In this document: piece after piece, positions 1-5,550 of the stretch
Layout of the letters: each line of letters starts with the position of its first letter
Position numbering within the stretch: position 1 is the first letter of the stretch
Source: Bryobacteraceae bacterium
Lineage (GTDB): Bacteria; Acidobacteriota; Terriglobia; Bryobacterales; Bryobacteraceae
Direction: 5' to 3'
DNA: 6,790 nucleotides
Assembly: GCA_014379815.1 (NCBI GenBank)
Contig: JACMLA010000441.1
Span: 1-6,790 of the forward strand
Position numbers and translations under genes: made by a program
The notes under the pieces: generated by a model
What the model saw: the letters and a program-made list of their open reading frames with translations, nothing else
Told to the model about the DNA's origin: nothing
The model's database searches: none

Positions 1-264
1 ATCTACCAGTACGACCCTACAGAAACGTACACCTACTACTACGCCCACCTGGACAGGTATGCGGAGGGTATTCAGGAAGGCCGTCAGCTAAAACGCGGCG
101 ATCTGATCGGCTATGTCGGAGTCACTGGCAACTCCGATCCCACCGCGCCGCACCTGCATTTGGCCATCCTGCAACTAGGTCCTACGAAGGAGTGGTGGCA
201 TGATACAACGCCCATTAATCCCTACGGCGTCTTTATGAGTGCGCTCGCAGCAGGGCAAAGGTAG
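1..264 (+). CDS. M23 family (LytM-type) metallopeptidase, C-terminal part
   Basis: This is the last 87 residues of a gene whose start lies left of the window; the frame is open from base 1 to a TAG at 262-264. M23 peptidases are zinc endopeptidases that usually cut peptide cross-links of peptidoglycan in the periplasm or outside the cell. Visible hallmarks, numbered from the first codon, are YYAHLD (13-18) with the conserved Tyr-x-His-Leu histidine, RGDLIGYVGVTGNS (32-45), and PHLHLAI (50-56) with the HxH motif, which supplies a catalytic His and a zinc-ligand His. The tail 'INPYGVF' matches the usual end of the family fold. The first zinc-binding motif (HxxxD) would lie upstream and cannot be checked, so activity is inferred. 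The gene runs in the same direction as the receptor that follows 76 bases later, but nothing shows that they are co-transcribed. The family call is secure; the substrate is unknown. Confidence 0.9.
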   Translation: MYQYDPTETYTYYYAHLDRYAEGIQEGRQLKRGDLIGYVGVTGNSDPTAPHLHLAILQLGPTKEWWHDTTPINPYGVFMSALAAGQR

Positions 265-340
265 TCATCGTATCGAAATTTTGACGGTCTGCAATGTAAT
301 CGAAACGTCGGTGTAACCTGCCGTTGGTACCGTTGAAAAC
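265..340 (+). promoter_or_regulatory. Short intergenic gap upstream of the receptor gene; promoter possible but not demonstrated
   Basis: These 76 bases separate the M23 stop from the receptor start. A TTGACG hexamer at 281-286 fits a -35 box, but the bases 17 further on (304-309, AACGTC) are a poor -10. Two short direct repeats are visible: ATCGAAA at 272-278 and 299-305, and CCGTTG at 321-326 and 330-335. No terminator hairpin follows the M23 gene, so read-through into the receptor gene is possible. No good Shine-Dalgarno sequence precedes the ATG at 341. A regulatory role is only a guess. Confidence 0.25.
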
Positions 341-3300
341 ATGCGCAAACTCCTCTCGCTATTGGTGTGTCTTGTAGCGCCCCTCCTGGCGCAGTTCGAA
401 ACATCAACGGTGCTGGGCACGGTTAAAGACCGTACGGAAGCTATGGTCTCCGAAGCCAAAGTCACGCTGACAAACGTGGAAACGAATATCAGCGTGAGCA
501 AAGACACCGATGAAAACGGAAGCTACGAATTTGGAAATGTAAAGCCTGGGCGGTATTCGGTTGCAGCGGAAAAAGTGGGTTTCGCGGCTGCACGCGCCGA
601 AGGTTTTACCGTCAACGTCGGCGCCCGGCAACGCGTCGACCTCACGATGTCTGTGGGGCAGGTCTCAGAGTCGGTCAGCGTCTCCGCGGCCGTTTCGCTG
701 GTGGAATCCGACTCCAGCCAGCGTGGTCAGGTAATTGAAGAAAAGAAAATCGTCGAGTTGCCCCTCAATGGCCGCAACTACGCAGATCTGGCCCTGCTCT
801 CGACCGGAGTGCGCCGCTCCGCGTATGCTGTGGCGAACCCTCCCCGTGAAGGTGCGTTCAACGTCAACGGACAGCGCTCGACCTTCAATAACTTTCTACT
901 GGACGGCGTAGACAACAACTCCTATGGAACCAGCAATCAGGGTTTCAGCAACCAGGTGGTCAACCTGCCTCCGGACGCGATACAGGAATTCCGGATCGTG
1001 ACCAACAACATGAGCGCGGAATATGGCCGCACCTCGGGTGCCATGATTAACGCAGCCATGAAGTCTGGCACGAACGGGTTTCACGGATCTTTGTGGGAGT
1101 TTCTGCGCAACGACAAGCTGAACGCTGTCGGATTTTTTGCGCCTCCCGGAGGACAGAAGCCCACCCTGAAGCGGAACCAGTTTGGGTTCGTCTTTGGCGG
1201 ACCGATCGTCAAGGACCGGGCATTCTTCTTCACGGATTGGGAAGGATTCCGCGAGCGCACCGGGTTTCTGGTCACGTCCCAGGTACCCACCGCGAATCAG
1301 CGGCTCGGTATCCTGCCGAGGGCGGTAACGAACCCTCTCACCGGTCGTGTCTATCCCGCAAATACAGCAATTCCACAGGCCGACTATAGTCCTCTGTCGC
1401 GCTACATCCTGAACAATCTGCCCCAGCCAAACTCCGCCGGAGCAGGCGCGAACGCATACGTCAATCTTCGCTCCGATCGCAACAATACAGACAAAATGGA
1501 TGCCAGGCTCGATGGCCAGGTTAACAGTCGCCTCAGCGCCTTCGTCCGCCTGAGCCATCGCAAGACGAACCTCTTCCAGGCACCGGAAATTCCAGGTCTC
1601 GCCGGCGGCGGCGGAAATGGGTTCATTCGGATTCTCAATCAACAGCTTGCCTTCGGCACGACATGGACTCCCAGCGCTTCCTCGCTGCTGGAATTCCGCA
1701 TGGGGTTCTCGAAAACCCGGGCCGGGAAGGAGCCGCCTTTCATCGGCGGTGAAAGCATGCAGTCTCTATTCGGAATTCCCGGACTGTCGGAAGATCCTCG
1801 CCTCACCGGAGGCATCACTGCGCAGAGCGTACCTGGCTTCTCTGCATTCGGACGTCAATCTACCAATCCGCAATGGCAGCATCCGTTCCTCTGGAACCCG
1901 CGCCTGAACTACTCCAAAATTCTCGGTCGCCATTCCATCAAAGCTGGTTACGAGTGGCAGCGAATCCACACGGAAGTGCAGGACGTCAATCCGCTCTATG
2001 GTCTTGATGAGTACAGCGGTGCTGAAGGAAACGGCTTCACCGGCGTGCCCATCGCGGACTTCATCTTCGGTCTCCGGAACCGCTACTCGCTTACCAATTT
2101 CTTCATCGCGCAATATCGGCAGGTGGGCAACATGGCGTACGTGCAAGACGACTACCGTGTCAACACGAAACTCACTCTAAATCTCGGAGTCCGTTACGAG
2201 TACTTCACGCCACAGTGGGAAGCGGACAACCGCTTGAGCAACTTCGACCCGGCTACACGGACCCTGATCCCAGCCTCCGATGGATCCATCGAGGACCGTG
2301 CGCAGGTAAATCCAGACCGGAATAACTGGGCTCCCCGCGTAGGACTGGCTTACTCCATCGATCCGAAGACCGTTATTCGCAGCGGCTACGGCATCAGCTA
2401 CATCCACTTCAACCGGTCTGGCGGCGGCAATCTGCTGGCAATCAATGGCCCTCAGGTAGTCAATGCGATCGTCAACCAGGCACCACTCGTCGGCGGCCAG
2501 GGCGGCCAGCTAAACCCATCGTTCCGCTCGGTAGACCAGGGCTATCCAAACGCCCTCACAAACCCTGATCGGTTCGTGGCGGCCACCTCGAATATTTCTT
2601 ACATTCCCCGTGACACGAAGACAGGCTATGTACAGAACTGGTTCTTCTCAGTCCAGCGGGAAATCCTGCGCAACACAGTTGTGGATCTCGCCTATGTAGG
2701 AAACCGCAGCAATAAGCTGGTCCTTTTCGCGGATCTAAACCAGGCGCGTCCTCAGTTGACGCCCACCGGCAACGAATCGCTGGCCGCTCGCCGCCCGATC
2801 CCTGGCTATGCCGGAATCACCATCACAACACCGTCGGGCTTTGCCAATTACAACGCGCTTCAAGCCAAGGTGGAGCGCCGTTTCAGCACAGGCTTGTCGT
2901 TCCTGAACTCGTTTACCTGGTCCAAGGCAATCGACAACGTAGGCCAGGCTTTGGAAGATCAGGGTCAGGGCAATCGCTCCTCTCCGCAGAATTACTACGA
3001 CCTGCGTGCAGAGAAGGGACCTTCGGGCTACGATCAGCGGATCAATAACACGACCTCTGTCGTGTGGGACATCCCGGTCGGACGCGGGCGGCGGTTCGGA
3101 TCCAGTCTCCCGGGTGTTCTGGATTACGCCATCGGAGGCTGGACCTTAAGCGCCATCAACACGGTCACCACTGGCGAACCTCTGAACGTTCTCTGGACTC
3201 CGGCCGCGAATATTCAGGTCTCTGATATTGGTCCTGACTGGCGTGGTGCTATCAGCTACCGCCCTAACCTTATCGGTACTGCGAAGCTCACCGACACAGC

Positions 3301-3607
3301 CCGCGCAGGCTCAGTTCGCTACCTGGATCGCGCCGCATTTGCCGGCACAACACCTGATCAGCCTTTTGGAAACGTCGGTCGTAATTCGATCTACGGACCG
3401 AACTTCCAGCAGCTGGACCTGAACGTTCAGAAAAACTTCCGCTTCACAGAGCGCTTCAATATGCAGTTCCGCTCGGAGTTCTTCAACATCTTCAACAAGA
3501 CGAACTTCCGGGCTCCTGTAGTGAACTGGTCTGCAGGCAACTTCGGTCAGTTCACAACTACCTACCCGGCACGGCAGATTCAGTTTGCACTGAAGCTGCA
3601 GTTCTAA
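341..3607 (+). CDS. Oar-like TonB-dependent outer-membrane receptor with carboxypeptidase-regulatory-like domain
   Basis: The gene encodes a complete 1088-residue protein, a usual length for the large acidobacterial Oar-like receptors. Such proteins form a plugged 22-strand beta-barrel in the outer membrane and are thought to import bulky substrates using TonB/ExbBD energy; the ligand here is unknown. Residues 1-17 are a signal peptide (MRK, hydrophobic core, likely cleavage after LLA before Gln18), which supports the ATG at 341 despite no clear ribosome binding site. Residues about 18-105 form a carboxypeptidase-regulatory-like (Ig-type) domain with the typical 'DENGSYEFGNVKPGRYSV' segment. 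The plug spans about 130-245: VELPLNGRNYADL (138-150), FNVNGQRSTFNNFLLDGVDN (173-192), and AEYGRTSGAMINAAMKSGTN (226-245). The rest is barrel-like, with many alternating aromatic strands such as LTLNLGVRYEYF. It ends in IQFALKLQF, whose terminal Phe fits the signal read by the BAM complex. No SusD-like partner is visible next to it. An intrinsic terminator follows 23 bases after the stop. Confidence 0.93.
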   Translation: MRKLLSLLVCLVAPLLAQFETSTVLGTVKDRTEAMVSEAKVTLTNVETNISVSKDTDENGSYEFGNVKPGRYSVAAEKVGFAAARAEGFTVNVGARQRVDLTMSVGQVSESVSVSAAVSLVESDSSQRGQVIEEKKIVELPLNGRNYADLALLSTGVRRSAYAVANPPREGAFNVNGQRSTFNNFLLDGVDNNSYGTSNQGFSNQVVNLPPDAIQEFRIVTNNMSAEYGRTSGAMINAAMKSGTNGFHGSLWEFLRNDKLNAVGFFAPPGGQKPTLKRNQFGFVFGGPIVKDRAFFFTDWEGFRERTGFLVTSQVPTANQRLGILPRAVTNPLTGRVYPANTAIPQADYSPLSRYILNNLPQPNSAGAGANAYVNLRSDRNNTDKMDARLDGQVNSRLSAFVRLSHRKTNLFQAPEIPGLAGGGGNGFIRILNQQLAFGTTWTPSASSLLEFRMGFSKTRAGKEPPFIGGESMQSLFGIPGLSEDPRLTGGITAQSVPGFSAFGRQSTNPQWQHPFLWNPRLNYSKILGRHSIKAGYEWQRIHTEVQDVNPLYGLDEYSGAEGNGFTGVPIADFIFGLRNRYSLTNFFIAQYRQVGNMAYVQDDYRVNTKLTLNLGVRYEYFTPQWEADNRLSNFDPATRTLIPASDGSIEDRAQVNPDRNNWAPRVGLAYSIDPKTVIRSGYGISYIHFNRSGGGNLLAINGPQVVNAIVNQAPLVGGQGGQLNPSFRSVDQGYPNALTNPDRFVAATSNISYIPRDTKTGYVQNWFFSVQREILRNTVVDLAYVGNRSNKLVLFADLNQARPQLTPTGNESLAARRPIPGYAGITITTPSGFANYNALQAKVERRFSTGLSFLNSFTWSKAIDNVGQALEDQGQGNRSSPQNYYDLRAEKGPSGYDQRINNTTSVVWDIPVGRGRRFGSSLPGVLDYAIGGWTLSAINTVTTGEPLNVLWTPAANIQVSDIGPDWRGAISYRPNLIGTAKLTDTARAGSVRYLDRAAFAGTTPDQPFGNVGRNSIYGPNFQQLDLNVQKNFRFTERFNMQFRSEFFNIFNKTNFRAPVVNWSAGNFGQFTTTYPARQIQFALKLQF

Positions 3608-3630
3608 ATCTCGTCGACACAAACCAGAAA

Positions 3631-3666
3631 ACGGCGGACCGCACCGGGGTCCGCCGTCTTTTTTTT
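3631..3666 (+). terminator. Rho-independent terminator of the receptor gene
   Basis: A perfect 10-bp GC-rich stem (ACGGCGGACC at 3631-3640 with GGTCCGCCGT at 3648-3657) closes a 7-base loop and is followed by C and then eight T residues (3659-3666). It starts 23 bases after the receptor stop codon. On the opposite strand the hairpin is followed only by TTT-C-TGG-TTT, so it may weakly serve the convergent HAD gene too, whose stop is 12 bases from the stem. Confidence 0.93.
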
Positions 3667-3668
3667 GA

Positions 3669-4274
3669 CTACCACTCCACTCCGCGGATCTTCAACTCCC
3701 GCTCAATCTGAGCTGCGTTTTCAAACTGCACAGCGTCGATCCCGTACTCTCTCGCACCAGCGACGTACGCGGGAATGTCGTCAGTAAAAAAGCACTCTTC
3801 CGGCTTGCACCAGGCTGCTTCGATAGCAGCCTGGAAAATCTTCGGAGAAGGCTTCATCGCGCCTACTTTGTAAGAGAGCACCAGCTGGTCGAAATGCCGT
3901 AGCAGAGGATAGGTCCGTAAGATCATCTCGAAATGGATCGCGTTCGTGTTTGATAGCAGAACCAGGCGATACTGCTTATGCAGAGCCTCCAGGAACTGGT
4001 CAGACAGAAGCGTCTCTGACAAAAAGATGCTGCTCCAGATGGCAGAGAATTCTTCGAAAGTGCATGAGAACCCTGCAATTTTCGACAGCTGCTCGACAAA
4101 AGCCTGCGGTTCTATTTCTCCGCTTTCAAAGCGCTGCACCAGATCGTGTTCCCGAAGCCGAGCAGGAATATCTTCAGGGGCGCAACCTGCCAGTGCCGCC
4201 ATTTTCACGTAACCGCGATGAAAGTCGAACGGGACGATAACTTTGCCAAGGTCGAAGATGATTGTGCGAATCAT
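3669..4274 (-). CDS. HAD-superfamily hydrolase, YihX-like (HAD-IA) sugar-phosphate phosphatase candidate
   Basis: The gene encodes a complete 201-residue protein, the usual size for small HAD subfamily IA phosphatases. These soluble cytosolic enzymes form an aspartyl-phosphate intermediate. Motif I is IIFDLGKVIVPFDF (5-18) with nucleophile Asp8; motif II is LLSNTN (106-111) with Ser108; motif III is Lys141 in GAMKPSPKIF; motif IV is CFFTDD (161-166) with the Mg-binding acids Asp165 and Asp166. A helical cap lies at about 19-95. The pattern DLGxVIV, SNTN, MKP and FF-DD closely resembles what I recall of E. coli YihX, an alpha-glucose-1-phosphate phosphatase, but the substrate cannot be read from sequence. 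Residue 10 is Gly where the general acid/base Asp normally sits, as also in YihX. The ATG is chosen because it lies four residues before the first strand of the fold. The gene is convergent with the receptor and divergent from the transporter, so it is probably transcribed alone. Confidence 0.9.
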   Translation of the reverse strand: MIRTIIFDLGKVIVPFDFHRGYVKMAALAGCAPEDIPARLREHDLVQRFESGEIEPQAFVEQLSKIAGFSCTFEEFSAIWSSIFLSETLLSDQFLEALHKQYRLVLLSNTNAIHFEMILRTYPLLRHFDQLVLSYKVGAMKPSPKIFQAAIEAAWCKPEECFFTDDIPAYVAGAREYGIDAVQFENAAQIERELKIRGVEW

Positions 4275-4323
4275 GCAGAACTCATTATTGCGATACTACG
4301 ATTCGTCGCAGGCACTTACCCGC
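4275..4323. promoter_or_regulatory. Divergent intergenic region between HAD and MFS genes
   Basis: About 50 bases lie between the start codons of the two divergent genes when the transporter is started at 4324. Any promoters must sit here or overlap the 5' coding ends. I could not find a convincing -35/-10 pair on either strand; GATACT at 4292-4297 is only a weak -10 candidate. AGG at 4310-4312 is a weak Shine-Dalgarno candidate 11 bases before the ATG at 4324. GAG on the minus strand is a similarly weak candidate for the HAD gene. Confidence 0.3.
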
Positions 4324-5514
4324 ATGACACCTCCCCGCATAAAACTTCCACAAGGCATCACGCGAAACGTCGTGGTCCTCGGCGTCGTGAGTCTCCTGAC
4401 CGATATCTCTTCGGAGATGCTGTATCCGCTCATCCCCCTGTTCTTAACCTCAGCACTGGGCGCGTCTCCCGCAATCATTGGTGTCATTGAAGGTCTGGCG
4501 GAAAGTACCGCGAGTTTGCTGAAGATCTGGTCGGGCCGCTGGTCGGATCAGCTCGGTGCCCGAAAGCCTCTGGTCTTCGCCGGGTACGGACTTTCGGCCC
4601 TGACGCGCCCGTTACTGGCAACCGCTTACTCGTGGCCCACGGTTCTTCTGGCCCGGTTGATCGACCGCTTCGGTAAAGGGATACGCGGCGCACCACGCGA
4701 TGCCTTGATTGCGGATTCCGTTGAAGCGCAGTACCGGGGACGTGCCTTTGGATTCCACCGCAGCATGGATCAGACCGGAGCGATCATCGGGCCGCTGCTT
4801 GGTGCTGGCCTGCTGCACTACTATGGCGGGGATTTTCGGCTGGTCTTTCTCACAGCCTTTCTGCCGTCCCTTCTCAGCACGCTTGCCATTGGCTTTGCGC
4901 GGGAGCAGCCAGCGGAATCACTCCGGCCGCACGTCGCGTTGCGCTTTCAAACTGTCAGCCCGGAGTTTCGGCGCTTTCTGCTTCTTGTAGGCCTGTTCTC
5001 GCTTGGGAACTCCGCCGACGCATTCCTGATCCTGCGAGCGCGCCATCTCGGCTCAACCACAGAGAACACACTTCTCCTCTTTGCTTTGTTCAATACGGTC
5101 TACGTTTTGTCTGCTTATCCCGCCGGAGCACTGTCCGATCGTTTCGGCCGTGTGCGAGTGTTTGGGATTGGTCTGGCGGCGTTTGCCCTGGTCTACGCCG
5201 GCTTCGGGCTTGCGACAGACGCCATCGCACTACCCTGGCTCTTCGCTGTTTATGGACTGTATATGGGCTTGACCGATGGAGTGTCGCGGGCAGTGGTCGT
5301 CGACTTCGCACCGGAAGCGCAGCGTGGGACAGCTCTTGGACTGCACGCCGCCGTTGTGGGAATCATGGCCCTACCTGCCAGCGTGTTCGCCGGCTGGCTC
5401 TGGACGAAAGCAGGACCGCAATGGCCCTTTCTTTTCGGCGCCGCTACCGCAGCATCGGCCGGGACCATGCTGTTGCTATTCGGGTCCAAAACAAAAAGGG
5501 CCTCCGCTGTGTAA
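4324..5514 (+). CDS. Major facilitator superfamily (MFS) transporter
   Basis: The gene encodes a 396-residue inner-membrane protein of typical 12-helix MFS length. Helix 1 starts at about residue 15 (NVVVLGVVSLLTD). The helix 2-3 loop carries motif A (SGRWSDQLGARKP, 70-82), and the second half repeats it (AGALSDRFGRVRV, 267-279), as expected for the duplicated six-helix halves. RLIDRFGKGIRGAPRDAL (111-128) corresponds to the helix 4 region, and GAIIGPLLGAG (152-162) resembles motif C of proton-coupled antiporters. Drug or metabolite efflux is therefore a reasonable guess, but the substrate is unknown. Three in-frame starts exist: TTG at 4243, ATG at 4273 and ATG at 4324. I chose 4324 because it gives a short cytosolic tail (MTPPRIKLPQ) before helix 1 and avoids overlapping the divergent HAD gene. 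The last residues and the stop codon coincide with the terminator of the convergent downstream gene. No terminator with a T-tract serves this gene on its own strand. Confidence 0.92.
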   Translation: MTPPRIKLPQGITRNVVVLGVVSLLTDISSEMLYPLIPLFLTSALGASPAIIGVIEGLAESTASLLKIWSGRWSDQLGARKPLVFAGYGLSALTRPLLATAYSWPTVLLARLIDRFGKGIRGAPRDALIADSVEAQYRGRAFGFHRSMDQTGAIIGPLLGAGLLHYYGGDFRLVFLTAFLPSLLSTLAIGFAREQPAESLRPHVALRFQTVSPEFRRFLLLVGLFSLGNSADAFLILRARHLGSTTENTLLLFALFNTVYVLSAYPAGALSDRFGRVRVFGIGLAAFALVYAGFGLATDAIALPWLFAVYGLYMGLTDGVSRAVVVDFAPEAQRGTALGLHAAVVGIMALPASVFAGWLWTKAGPQWPFLFGAATAASAGTMLLLFGSKTKRASAV

Positions 5515-5528
5515 TGCAGCGAAGGCCC
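5488..5528 (-). terminator. Rho-independent terminator of the BACON/TIGR03437 gene, embedded in the MFS 3' end
   Basis: A 12-bp stem with one C-A mismatch (5498-5509 with 5517-5528, outer arm GGGCCT/AAGGCCC) closes a 7-base loop. Read on the minus strand it is followed by TTTTTGTTTT (complement of 5488-5497). It begins 22 bases after the minus-strand gene's stop. On the plus strand no T-run follows, so it looks one-directional. The stem and T-tract overlap the final codons of the MFS gene, and the MFS stop TAA (5512-5514) lies in the loop. Confidence 0.88.
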
Positions 5529-5550
5529 GAAATGCTCCGTAACGCGATTC

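Noticed and set aside
281..309. Sigma70-type promoter before the receptor gene (TTGACG)
   Set aside because: The -35-like hexamer is good but no acceptable -10 lies 16-18 bases downstream, so I do not list it as a promoter.
896..1642. 248-codon open frame on the minus strand, antisense to the receptor gene
   Set aside because: It lies fully inside a well-supported receptor coding region, and its translation shows no recognisable domain, signal or membrane pattern. Long antisense frames are common in GC-rich genes.
1766..2146. 126-codon minus-strand open frame inside the receptor gene
   Set aside because: It is fully antisense to the receptor barrel region and shows no recognisable motif; best explained as a shadow of the coding frame.
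4146..4490. 114-codon plus-strand frame spanning the HAD 5' end and the MFS 5' end
   Set aside because: It is out of frame with both strong genes and overlaps both. Its sequence is Arg/His/Pro-rich and low in recognisable structure.
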